DNA of 64,000 bases, from positions 22,474,706-22,538,705 of the forward strand of contig NC_053417.1 in the NCBI RefSeq assembly GCF_016859285.1, in the 5' to 3' direction. The DNA is from Xiphias gladius (Eukaryota > Chordata > Actinopteri > Istiophoriformes > Xiphiidae). Positions 11,143 through 22,987 of the stretch are shown piece after piece. The position numbers were made by a program, and so were the translations under genes. Numbering within the stretch: position 1 is the stretch's first letter; each line of letters opens with the position of its first letter. The notes below the pieces were generated by a model, which saw only the letters and a program-made list of their open reading frames with translations, searched no databases and was not told the DNA's origin.

Positions 11143-14100
11143 TCAGAGTTCATGGATAGAGCTGTGAGGCTCAGGGAGGTTCTGAATGTCACAGTTTTGA
11201 ATCAGACTGAAGTAAAATACTACAAACTCCTCGTAGTTCTTTTTGGAAATCCTTTCATTGATGCCATGGAATCTAACAAAGAGAAAAAAAATGTTTTCTC
11301 ACTAATAACTTTCCTTCATGGTATCTAAGAAAAGGAAAAGACTTTTCCCTTATTCGATTGCCTGTTGCTGTTCTTGCAGGGAGAATGACTTTTTATTACC
11401 AAAACTGAGAGGTAAACTGGAGCATCACAAGTTTGTGATGTAAACGTGTGACCAGCAGCAGAAAGCTCTCTTTTGTTCAAGAAGTTGCTTCATAGTTTGG
11501 CAGTTATCACACTGCACAAGCAGTTTATTATAGTGATTGACAGCAGGTTTTGTTGAGACCTCTCTTTAGACTTTTTATATTCAGTGTTAGACATACTAGA
11601 CTCTTACCTCTGAGCATCACCTGGTTTAAACCAGGCAGGGATGAAGCGATAAATATCACGGGTCAGGTCTTTGAAGTGTCGACTGTCTGTGTTCCCAATA
11701 CAGATACCTGCACATTCAAACATTATATCAAAACACTTATGGAATACTTAAATAACTAAATAATCACATTTTTATACAATTAAGTCTACCTGGAGCGATT
11801 GTAACTGTTGGTAACACGTCCAACACAGTTTTCTTAATGATCTGGAAGCCAAAGGACTTTTCATCAGCAGAGCTGACCGGCAGAGGGTCAAACCCATCGA
11901 CGAGCTCAATCTTCACTCGCTGGTCCCCCACTGTTGAATGGATGAGGTCCAGGACCTAGAAGAGACAGCTCGCATTTTATTCAACTCAGAATATTAATTT
12001 TTACATCGGGAAATCTTGAAAAGGAGAATCACATTTCGGACTCTACCTCTTGTAATGACTGCGCTGAGTGGATTCGCAAATTTACGTAAGCTTCAGCGAG
12101 GGAAGGGATGACATTCACCTACAAGGTGGGAAAGAATTTAGGAATTTTTCTATGGCAAACTGTATTGCCTACAATCTAATTTCATGTGAATTACCTTTTA
12201 TTTTATAATTATTAACTGTACCTTAACGCCTGCATTAAATATGGTGACTGCTGTGGTTGTCCTTACAAAAGCATTAGTGTCTGGTTTTCTTTCCAGTACC
12301 CTGTAATACAAAATTTACTAAGATTTATTCCAAAGGACAGAGTCAGAAGAAAAACATGCTGAATGAATTTTAGGATGTATTTACCTGCCAAGGAGTGGAG
12401 AGAACAGCCACAAATTCGACATGATGAACTTCGTTGGAAGCCTAAACTGAAGTCAAAGAACAAGTAACAACAGGGAAAGATCTAAAATGCTTCACGTTGT
12501 GATGAGTAGTAGACAAGTAGTTGGTTCTCCCTACCTTGTGGGCCAGGTGTTCAAATGTTCCACGTTCAGGCCCATGACCAAATAACCTCGGCATAGGGTT
12601 CTCCTCTAGTCTGAGGAAACAGCATTACACAGTCACAGTCTTAGTTTTTGACTTTTTGTACACTGAGTGGTAAAAATGCACTATGTAGTCAAACATATGG
12701 TACAGCCTGAACACAGCGACCAAACAGCACACATTGTACGTTCCTCTCACCTTTTGACTGCTGCCGCCAAGATCCCAATGCTGGTCTCACTGGGAGGCAT
12801 CGAGGAGTGACCAGGGACCATAGACACACTAAGCTTTACAGTGGCTGCGCCTTTTTCACTTATCCCAATTCTGCAAAAAAACGCAGAATGTTTATCAGTC
12901 ACTCGCACCATTTAATGGAGACATGCAATTTTATACTATCCTTGTAAATTTTTTTGTGACGCCGGGTCTGGACTTTTTACCCAAGAAAAACCTGCAAAGT
13001 AAATATCATTCTGTGTTGTTACATCAGAGTATGGCAGGTTCTCACAGAGCAGCAGGTCCTTCAAGACCACTGATGACTCCATCCAGTATAGCCAGGCCCT
13101 CGTCTAGGACAAACGACAGCTGCACACCACGCTGCTTCAGCAAACGCACTATGTTCACTGCCCCCTTGTAACCACTGACCTTTAAAAAAAAATACGGAAG
13201 GACTCAGACATTCAAATATAATATTTTGAATCTTATTTAAGTTCACCGTTTCAAGAGAGTTGTATGAAAAGTTAAAGTACTTCCTCATCATGACCAAGAG
13301 CAATGTAAAATCCTCTGCGTGGAGCATAACCTTTTATGAGCAAGTATTCCAGTGCCTGAAGTATTCCCTATAAGAAATATAGCACATTAGTTTAGACTTG
13401 CAGGCATATGAAAGGTAAGTAAGTATGTAATTAAATTCTGTGTAATACCAAGATCACACAAAATATCACTTGTTCTCTCACCATTACAGAGCTCTTGTCG
13501 TCTATGGTCCCTCTACCATATATAAAGCCATCTATCTCCTTGGCAGAAAATGGCGGGGCCTCCCAGCCATCTGACTCTGAGGCAGGTACCACATCAATGT
13601 GGGCCAGCAGCAGGTATGGCAAAAGGTCAGGCTTTGATCCTGGCACCCAAAACAGGTGGCTGTAGTTGGCCACCAACTCATGATGAACCAATCTTGAAGA
13701 GAAAACTGTTGGGAAGGCTGTTACAAGAAGAAGAGCACAACGTTTACAGTGAAACTCTCTACCAATTTTTTACATATTAATGTCAGTTCATTACTATAAA
13801 AGTTGTATAACATCGGATGTGGCTCTAGTGGAGCTCCAGAGTCTGTGAAAATAAACCTGAAGATGTCATCAGCGTTATCTTTAAGGCCTTGTTAGAAAAT
13901 AGGGGCGTAAAGGTTGAAACATGCCTCTGTTGTAATCCCTCTGAATTCAATGATAAAACAATACTAACTTGCTTTCCTACCCATTTAATTCCTTCTAATA
14001 GCAGTATTACAAATATGACACTGTTGCCATGTCTGACTCTGATATCCTACAGAGAGCTGAAAGATATTTTCATATTCTATGAATTGACTAGTCAATTAAT

Positions 14101-15869
14101 AGACTATTCACTAATCACAAAAATTAATCAGCAACTACTTTGATAATTAATCTATTGTTTGAGTCCTTTTTCAAGCAAAAATGCCAAATATTTGCTGTTT
14201 CCAGCTTCTCAAATTTGAGGATTTGCTGATATTATTTGTCTTATATGATAGTAAAGTGATTATCTTTGGGTTCTGGACTGTTGGTCAGATAAAACAAGCA
14301 AAGAGAGTATAATTGTGATGGGCATTTTTCACTTTTTTGTCTGGTATTTTAGAGTTAAAATGAATAATTTATTAATCACAAAAATTGGCAGATTAATCAA
14401 TATTGAAAAAAAATGTCAGTTACACCCCTATTGTATATTTTAGCAGTGAAGTAGAGATTATTAAATATATAGTTTCGAATAAACCACATCATAACTTACT
14501 TAAAGAGTAAGAAGAAACCTTTATTAAAATGTCACATGAAAGACTGTAAGATATCTAAGGCTGGGTCACCAACCAGGCAAAGCGGGCAACTTGCCAGGCG
14601 TCCCAAACCCCCATATTTACTCCTTATCATTTGGGTCTACTTAATTTGATTAACAGCGTTAGACGTGTGTTAGACATTTACAACACTGAAGTACAACATC
14701 AGCCTTCATGCTGTGGTCCTGTTCTTGTAAAGGGGCTCTGTGTAAAAGTCTAGTTTTAGGACTTAAATTGTTTTAGTTCATATTGTGCTCATTTGTTGTG
14801 AAGTGTTTTATTAGATTGCTTTAACTTTTTCTGTGTGTCCAGTTATTAAATTCACAGAAAACCTCGGGCAAGGTAGATGATCTTACGCACTGCACTTGCT
14901 GCTGATAATTGCATTAATAAGCAGGTTTGCAGGTGTTTTAATAAAGCGCTCAGTGAGTGTATAAGGTTGTTACACTATCTGGGAGAATCCCATGTTTCTG
15001 TGTTAAGGAATGTTAAAGATATCATTTATAGAAATATCGAAATGGAAATACAGAATAAGGGGGGGGGGGGATGTCTGGAACCATCCAATCACCCTCCCAC
15101 TTCACAACTCTAGGGGGGCCCAACAACGAATGTTTGCCCAAGGGGCCCCTTACGAGGTTAGTGCGGCCATGAAGCTACCCGTTGCTCTTGGTAGAAGACG
15201 TCTGCTGCGACCTGTTGAGTCATTTTGATTAACAGTTGCGCCTCCGTAGCTAGCTAACCTTAGCTCAAGTGTAGCTTAGTAGCAATCTCTGGCACCGGGT
15301 TAACAGTTAATCGTTAGCTGTCGGTCGGCGTTAGCTTGAACAGCTCGGCTAAATCCCCGTCGTGCTCGCGGGTGTGTGAGGCCACCGCAAACCACCAAAC
15401 ACACTTGTGACTACATGAGACGGGTCAGCGTGTCGCATTATTTTAGGGCCATGTTTACCTCTTCGGAGGAGCCTGTCAAATTCAAGCAGCGCGGTGGTGT
15501 TGCTCTCAGTCCTGGAGAAAGACACTGTGGGGATCAGGATAGCCTCTGCGTGGGTTGAAGGAAGAGACACACTGTCTGTTACAAGCGGCTCCACCTAATA
15601 AACACATTTAGCTGGGTCAGGTACTTGCCTAAAACACGACTCGAATTACCTTTAAAATTTGCTAGGAGTTCCTCTCTCTGATGGTGGTCAATGACAAGCG
15701 AGATGTTTCTCGTCTTTTCCCAATTGGCGAGTTGAAGTCCGACATTTACGTCCAGTGTGAGAGTCTTGATGGATGCTATGGTAAACAGCAGCAAGACTGC
15801 AATCAGTAAGCTACTAATAACAATCTTTAAAAACTTTAATGTCTTGAACTTTGGCCCTGATTCTGACAT
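11143..15869 (-). CDS. pm20d1: PM20D1, N-acyl-amino-acid synthase/hydrolase (M20 peptidase family)
   Basis: Thirteen minus-strand exons, in gene order: 15869-15650, 15545-15459, 13717-13482, 13367-13281, 13179-13046, 12870-12751, 12610-12535, 12446-12385, 12300-12222, 12118-12047, 11955-11790, 11707-11608, 11272-11143. The phases close to 522 codons; human PM20D1 is about 500. PM20D1 is a secreted enzyme that joins or splits fatty acids and amino acids to make N-acyl amino acids. Visible features: an N-terminal hydrophobic segment (signal or anchor, residues 13-35), the zinc-site HxD (LAHIDVVPA, His142/Asp144), the bridging Asp in GRGTIDDK (Asp175), the catalytic pair GHDEE (Glu209/Glu210), the dimerisation-domain block [11 protein letters not shown], and the late His in FHGINERIS. 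All expected catalytic residues are present, so the gene looks functional. The acceptors of exons 7 and 8 were chosen by phase over nearer AGs. Confidence 0.95.
14080..14435. repeat. Interspersed repeat with 'aattaatca' ends, copy 1 (PM20D1 intron 2)
   Basis: This AT-rich stretch shares its order of blocks with 21088-21440 and 32045-32352: a TTAATC-rich end, a 'ccagcttctcaaatttgagg' block, a 'gggcattttt' block and a second TTAATC-rich end near a 'gttgcagcc'-like terminus. It is a fossil non-coding element common in fish genomes, probably a MITE. The class is not certain. Confidence 0.6.
14558..15175. repeat. Probable decayed DNA transposon in PM20D1 intron 2
   Basis: The stretch begins with a GGGCAACTTGCCAGGCGTCCC-like end and finishes with CCCAAGGGGCCCCTTAC, with G-runs at both ends as in several fish non-autonomous transposons. 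No target duplication or transposase could be confirmed. The rest of the large intron (13718-15458) shows no exon. Confidence 0.35.
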
Positions 15870-16694
15870 TATTTATCTGCTGTGACAGCGGAACTCGTTC
15901 ACTGCGACTGTGTGAAGCCGGTTGTTGAAGAGCGCCACCTGCTGGCCCGAAAGCGAGCAGTCACACTTAACTGTATATTCAAAATAATGTTATCGAAGTT
16001 TCTTTACCCTGTCACCTAGTTCACTCATTCATTTCCAGTGCTTCCATTATGTTAGAAAGCACCCATATAACTTGCACTTGTAATATTTCTCATGACATGC
16101 CGTAGAAGTGGATTTCACTCTATGAAAGATGGTTACTGATTTCTATGTCTGCATGGATTGTTTTTTCACTTTGATGCCATCAGTTGGACGGAAAAAAAAA
16201 GAATAAAAAGTATGAAGCAAAACATCCTTTAATGAAATATGATTCAAATGCTTAAAAAAAAATAAGGCACATCAATGACATACAGTGACAATTCCTTGAA
16301 AAGGTGCAGTCAGGTTACACAACTTGCGTTGGGAAATAGACAAAAATGAGAAAATTCTCATTATTTTTACATTTGACAAAACATCCAGGTCTTTAATGTT
16401 TTGACGGCATCTATATGCTTACAGAATTATTTTAACTATAGGGACAAGATTGCTAACACATCCATAAGCAAAACATATGTATGAGTAAAAATGTAAAATG
16501 TAAAAGTGGACTTTGAGGTATGCTCCCATAAAGGCACAAACACAGTGTTTAAATTAAAATGTGCTCCCCGGAGACAAAGTACAAAGTCATTAAGGCTTGC
16601 ATAAACAAAAAAGTAACAACATCTGTAAGTCAATGTAGACAGTTAAAAAACACATAATTACTCCTGTCCAGAAAGTGCTGGTGCGTTCTGTGCC
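15870..16694. other. PM20D1 promoter region and 3' UTR of the LEM-domain gene
   Basis: Only 825 bp separate the PM20D1 start codon (15869) from the stop codon of the upstream minus-strand LEM gene (16695). The right side is that gene's 3' UTR, with a possible ATTAAA signal at 16233-16228 on the minus strand. The left side must hold the PM20D1 promoter. I see no TATA box within the 150 bp before its ATG. Confidence 0.5.
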
Positions 16695-19600
16695 TCAGTC
16701 TGAATCAAAAGCCCCTCTTAAAATATCTGACCCCTGGTTTAGACTGTCCAGTAAGGCCGCAAACGGACTGAATGAGTTGTCATCAACACAAACATAAATG
16801 AGGTACAAGAGGCATGCCACAATGAGGAAGACCAAAATCTGTATCTGGATGGGCACGAGGCGACGCTCCACCTCTCGTCTCTCCAGGGTCGTGGGACTGA
16901 CGGGAGTGTCTGGGTACGCGTACTGGACAGGTCTCCCTGCTGCCCCCTTGATGGGTCTCCGACGAGTGGCACTGAAATAGAAGGATATATGGTGCTGATA
17001 ATCCAATCACAAAACTCCTACCTGTATGTGCTACTATGCAAGTTGTCCATGTGTCACCAACCACCAATTAAAATTCCTCTTAAATTTCTTGTACTTTGGT
17101 GAAATCTACTTCTCATTCAACAACTTAGAAACCTGCTAAGAGGAGTAAGAGCACTTACTAGATCCCCGTGGGTGTGGTCTCAGCATCGGGAAACATTTCC
17201 TTGAAAGTATTCTTCACAGGCTCCTGAGGAAGCTAGAAGGGAAAGCAAAAAAATGACTCAGAACAGAAAAAAAAAAAACAGAAAAACAGAAAATTGTCCC
17301 AGACAGCAGTGTCCCACAGAGACAGAGGCCCAGCCAGTCAGGTAGAAATGAAGGAAAAGGGTGATTGGTAATGTAATAACCAGATATCCGACACATACTG
17401 ACAAAGTATTAAAACTGAGCAACTGTTATTGGTTATTGGGTTTAATTTTCTAGTTGAGGCTAAGGCATAACAACACAGACATATGAAAGGAGTTACACCA
17501 GACGTAGTGTGTTCTTGTGGGCAATGCACACACCCCCATCCAGTCATATGGAATAAAAAAAAAAAAAAAAAAAGGAAAAAGAAAAGCCAGCAAGAAGATG
17601 CATGTGCCTTCATTCCCCATTCATGAGGGGAAGTCTTGGGGGTGTAGTACAGGGACTGGTTCTTCATGGTGCCGTTGTCCACAACTGGCATGTCCAGCTA
17701 AGGAAGGGAGATGTAACAGATTGTAATACAATGGATTTCAGTAAACTTAATTTCACCCTCCCTCCAGTGAACCTCTCCCACACTTGTACCACCACCAAAG
17801 TTTGAGCTCAAAGTGTGGTTGAACAATGTGGGCACTACTGACCCTGTTGGACCGCGACCAATTTTCCTTCACATTGCTCTCGTTCAACTCTCTCTCAGTG
17901 TTTTTACTAGTAGAGAGTGACCTCCGACTCTCCATCTGTTGTTTGGAGTGAGAATGTACATTACTAAGTGATTACTCACACCAATAAAGTGAAAGTGAAA
18001 TAACGGGGGATTTTTAAAGATGTGGAGTGTGGGTTTAAAAACAACTTTCCTCTTCGATCATTTGAGTGATGCTGAAGGCTTCCGAGGAAAATGATGAGCA
18101 ACCATTGGCCATAGCTAATTGTGATCCAGATGGAACCTGCAAGGATTCGCATTATCATCATGTCGACAGCTACACAAACATGTATCAGTCATCACCCAAT
18201 CCATACACCAATGAGATACCTATGCCCATCACTTTATGACCAAAAACATAGTATTAGGGGCTTGAGAAGGACGAACAATAAAGTTAGACAGCCTAAGCAG
18301 GTAATGCAGAGAATTTCAAATCCAAAAGAGACGTGAAATAAAACCCGCCTACCCCTGATCCTAATCGTTGATCTACACAGGATGCTCCACTAATTCCTGA
18401 GGGAATCTGTGAGCAGCGAGACAAACTCCGCTCTGATGATTTTGACGCACTTCCCAAATTCCATTTGGGACTAGGTTCCCTGTTTCTAGAAGCACGAGCA
18501 CGCTAGAAGAGGCCAACCCAATCAAACACAGAAATAAGAAAAACACACGGGGAAACCCCTGAGAATTCAGGTTGACAGAAATTTGTTCAAATACTAATAC
18601 TCTAAACACTCTGTAATATCTGTGATATTTACCAGTCTCGATGAGGGTAAAAAGCACTGTGGGTAAGCAAAACCACCATTCTGAAAATACATCTCTACCT
18701 GTGAAAAGTGAAAAAAAAAACAAAAAACACACACTAACACTCAAAATGCAAATGCATGGACATTTAAAACCCTATTTTATAGGTGCAGTCTGCAACCACT
18801 AAGTGGCACTGTAGGGAGGACTTATTTCAATATAGCGTGTGATGGCAAAAATACTTTAAGGAGATCTATTAACCCAAAGTGTCGTAAGTATATAGATAGT
18901 GTAAGCTCCCAGATCTCAGGTAAGTCAAGAGATACAATTCATTTACACAGAAACTACAAATCGTTTCACCAAGGAACTGCAACCTACAATTTTCTCACCT
19001 GGCTGCTCTCTTGCTGTGCCTGGTCCGACTGTTCAACTGTTTCTTGTTTTCCTTCTTCAGTACCTGTACATGTCAAAAAAAAATACATAAAAATGTAATT
19101 ATGTGATACCAACTATAAAGATAAAACATGTAGACAAAAAAAATCTGAAACATTTTAAGTCATACCTGACTCCGCATCCTCCTCTTCCCCATTTTCCTCC
19201 TCTTCTTCACTGTCAGAGTACAATATACCTTTCTCTGCTCCATTAAGTTTGTCATGTCCTTCAGACTGAAGCAGTCTGCTGAGCCTCTTCTCATACAAGG
19301 CCCTGGTGGAGGCTAGCATAGGCAAACAATACTATAGTCATTTGTTTTTTTAAAGACAGGGGAAAACAGAAGGTGAACGTGCATGGGGAATCCTATTTCT
19401 ACGATGAAAACCAATTTCAAGATAGAATAAAGTGCAACCTCACCAACAATGGGCCCAGCTTTTTCCCCGTATTCTAGCAGCGCAGCCTTGAGGTCATCAT
19501 CAGTCAGTCCACTTGGGTCGGGCATCTCCGCGTCCTCTGGATTCTCCCCCTTGTCCTCACAAAAACAAAATTTGTTGAATTTACCGAATTCTGCTCAAGA

Positions 19601-22600
19601 CGTGACAAAACGCAAACAGCTGGAGGCTTGCAGCTCAGAAATGTTTCCAATATTGTGTCAAAAATATTATGATGCCAAATCAACAACCACAGAAAAACAG
19701 GTTAAGAAAGTGAAAGACAGGTTTGTGGTAAAGCCCAAAAAAAAGATATGACAGTGCTTGTTTTATCAGCAGATAACAGTTTATCAGATATTATTATTGG
19801 CATACTGTATAGCTGTGATAAGTGATATGTAGGGATGCTACACTCCTGACCTAATGAAACGGATCTCGTATCAGACGTGATGTGACCGATCCAGACAAAA
19901 TTCAGTTTCTTCATCAGTGTCATAAAATTAAGTGTTTCACAGTCAGCTGCCAAGTCGGTTTTTAATGCCGCATCAATCCCTGACTGCATGTTACCTTAAA
20001 TAACAATGGTTCCGTGACTTCCGCACAGCGAGGTGTACAGGTTGAGGACGTAGTTGAAAACTGGTGGAACCGCTGTAAACAGCTACTTTCAATGGAAAGT
20101 ATCTAAACTCTGCTCAAAAAGTCACACTTGTCAGACAAAGGAACAAGGATGATATAGTGACTGAAAAACGGTCCATTAAGACTAAATGTTAACCAGTAGT
20201 CACTTCAAAGCCATTGCCAAGCTGCTGCTCTGCACTGCTAAAAATCCCGATTTTACAACAATCGTCTGTCAAAATCAATCACACACAAAACTTAAGGACA
20301 ACGGCCGTGCTGTGATTTCAGCAGTATTTACTTGTAAAAATGATCACTAGGGAGAAAAGTTAGAAGCTCATTTGTGTCCATGTCAGCAGCCGTGCCATCG
20401 ATTGATTTTAACGCGTAGGGAGGTGTGCCTGCAGAGGGAAAGCCAGACGTCGCGCTCGCGGGGCAATACTGGCGACTCTCTTCCACGGAAAGTAGCTGAG
20501 GTTTGTCCAAAATGTTGCTACATTTGTCGCCAGGTGCTAGCGTGAAAAAAAAGTGGCTGACGGGGTCTGAACAGTTTGGAAATGGAGCGACGAAGGCGGC
20601 GAGTTGGCCACACTGCCTGTGAATGCCACTCTCAGAACGTAATAGAAACTGTTTGCACCAGTTCATTTTGACAGAGAAACTGGCCAATGGGGAAACTCAA
20701 ACACTCGGCTGGCCAACCAATGGTTTAACTTCATCACTCAGTCAGTCAGTCAGTCAACGACAGACTTACGCGTTTATAGCGCCAGCCCCGCTGTTGCAGT
20801 CCACTCAAAAGGACACAGAATGACACAAAATTTAGGAAGAGGACTTGCAGCCATTTATAAACCACGTCAACATTATGTTTTGTCCATCAGACCCCACTGT
20901 ATACTGTTTCCTACAACACAAACTGACAGAGCGGCATCTTACAGCTAAACCAGTATCGGCCCTGTCGAGAGTACTAATGTTATTATTCTTGAACTGTGAA
21001 GTACAATATAGACACGTTTATCACAGCTCCAGCTCCCCATATAAAAACATGAACGATCCCGTCGTAAAAAACACTCAAGTATCAGTACAGCTGCAACTAA
21101 TAATTATTTTTAACTGATTAATCTGACAATTGGTTTCTGATTTCCTTGATTAATCGTTCGCTCTGTGGAAAAACCAAGTGAAAAAATTACCATCAAAGTT
21201 TCCTAGTAACGTCTAAATATTGCTTGTCTTGCCTGACCAACAGTCTAAGACCCAAATATATTAAATTTACAATTATATAAAAACAGAAAAAAAAAAAATC
21301 TGAAAATTATCGTATTTGAAAAGCTGGAGCCGGTGAACATTTTGCTTGAGAAATGACTGAAAGTATAAATTGATTATCAATATAGTTGCAGATTAATTTT
21401 CTGTTAGTCCACTAATAGAATCACTGACTAATCATTTCAGCACTAAATAGCAGTGTCGGATCTAAATTTTTCTAAATTTGAAACTCCACCGTGACTTAAC
21501 AGTACAGTTGTTTTACGCAGTCCACTTAAACGGGCTTTCTACCCCAGGTCACAGCACAGAAAACAAATTCGAGACTTCAAGTGCCGTGCTCTCTCCTCTG
21601 CACATAAATGAGTGTGACAGGTGTGGCGAGCATATTCACACGATTGCAACGGCGGCCCGCCAAGTACAGAAATGTCTCATGTAAATCTATACCAACTATA
21701 CAGCTGGCGGCTGAGCGGTCAAGGACCTGCAGTGTGCAGCGGCAATCTGAGAGGTGTGTTCAGTAGCAGTGACCCAGATCTCCCCCTCCTCCCCTCCACA
21801 GCCGCTGACCTTGCACAGCCTCGTTTTGAATCAGTTCAAATCAAGTGCCTTTGTGCACAACAGCCCCCTAATTGTCACATTGCGACTGCTGAAGTCCTTG
21901 GAGACAACATCGTTGGCATGTCTTTTACCGGGAAACAATGGCAGTGGGGAGAAAGTAACTAAGTACATTTACTAAAGCACTGTACTTCGGTACAGTTCTG
22001 AGGTACTTGTACTTGAGCATCATAATTTAATGCTTCTTGACACTTTCTGATCTGATCCATTTATCTTCACAGCTTTATTCACCAGTTATTTTTCAGACTA
22101 AGAAAAACAAAAAGCTTATATAAAACAAACAAAAAAAAAAAAAACGACAAGTTGTTTAAGATTAAACCAGCGACTCACAACTTTTTTGGTTTGCGGCCCC
22201 ATACAAAAAAAAAAAAAAAATGGTGTGTCAACTTGGGGCCCTTTGTCGCATTCCAGATGTTCCACCAAAGAGACATTTCCTCTCTAAACTTTTCACATGT
22301 TCTAATTTTAATATCTCCAAACTATCCAATATTTTCACATAAAATTGAAAACAGATTTGTGTATCAGCCCCCCCCCCCTTGTGACCCTTTGGAGGGGTGC
22401 AATCCCTAAATTGGAGACCACTGGTTTAAACTACCTATTTGTGTATAAAGTAGTTAAAACTAGGTTTAACTCAAGAGGACTCAAGACTCAAGTGCAGGAC
22501 TTTCCCTTGTTATGGAGTGTTTTTAGATGGTCGTATTGGTACTTTTACTTAAGTTAACGATCTGAGTACTTCTTCCACCACGTGCACAGGCGACAACTGA

Positions 22601-22987
22601 AAGGTTTGGGTCTTTTTCTCAGTCGACTAAGTTGGAAAACACTGTTCTGTAACTACTGGTCTTCCAAACTGATAATACAATATTATACTTAAGTTTGGCA
22701 GAGCGCGTTTTTCTCTGCAAAAGGTCAATTGTGGAAAAAAAAAAAAATACATAAATTGTGGCGACAAATCAGCAAAAGGTTGATCAACTCACAGTTACAT
22801 CTTGTACCTGATCCTCCTCGTCGCTAGAAAAATCCGCTGCCCTTTTCCGATCGACGTGCTTCAAGTGCAACTCCACATAGACCTCCTTTTTGCTCCTGGC
22901 CGGTGGCAGCTCGACATTGTGGGCGACTAGCTCTGATCTCAGTTTAGATTTCGAGAGACGAGCGGGGTCCTCCACGAACACCGGCAT
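16695..22987 (-). CDS. LAP2-type LEM-domain inner nuclear membrane protein (TMPO or LEMD1 relative)
   Basis: Minus-strand exons in gene order: 22987-22793, 19555-19444, 19312-19166, 19063-18999, 17935-17843, 17697-17608, 17232-17159, 16971-16695; total 351 codons with stop. LAP2 proteins anchor lamins and chromatin at the inner nuclear membrane through BAF. The first exon encodes the LAP2-N (LEM-like, DNA-binding) domain starting MPVFVEDP and ending near DFSSDEED. The second and third carry the LEM domain ([28 protein letters not shown]). Acidic Glu-rich linkers follow, then [27 protein letters not shown] and one transmembrane helix ([20 protein letters not shown]) with a short tail, as in LAP2-beta. 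The exon ending at 17608 needs a GC donor (AAG|GCACAT). An in-frame ATG at 23020 would add 11 residues, but MPVFVEDP matches the family start. TMPO fits the architecture; synteny suggests LEMD1. Confidence 0.88.
21088..21440. repeat. Interspersed repeat, copy 2 (LEM-gene intron 1)
   Basis: Same family as 14080-14435: it starts with CAGCTGCAACTAATAATT, contains 'aaaagctggagc', and ends in TTAATTTTCTG and 'catttcagcact'. It is non-coding and strongly diverged, so old. Confidence 0.6.
21942..22581. mobile_element. hAT-like non-autonomous element ('gtggaaagtaactaagta' family), copy 1, interrupted
   Basis: The left end CAGTGGGGAGAAAGTAACT and right end GAGTACTTCTTCCACCAC match the family seen complete at 35017-35586. 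The copy is split by a second hAT element at 22168-22423. No clear target duplication remains. It lies in intron 1 of the LEM-domain gene. Confidence 0.75.
22168..22423. mobile_element. Small hAT MITE nested in the previous element
   Basis: It is 256 bp long, starting CAGCGACTCACAAC and ending TTGGAGACCACTG, which are imperfect inverted ends of the CAGNGGTTCTC type. It is flanked by GATTAAAC and GTTTAAAC, an 8-bp duplication with one mismatch. It is older than the similar MITE at 8900-9173, judging by the worn ends. The interior contains a poly-A and a poly-C run. Confidence 0.75.

Noticed and set aside
13482-15458. Additional coding exon in PM20D1 intron 2
   Set aside because: Exon 2 and exon 3 join in phase with no missing family residues; the intron holds only repeats.
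17338-17607. Hydrophobic C-terminal extension of the LEM protein by read-through
   Set aside because: The hydrophobic run comes from a poly-A/T tract, and the conserved next exon at 17232 fits in phase, so splicing is more likely.
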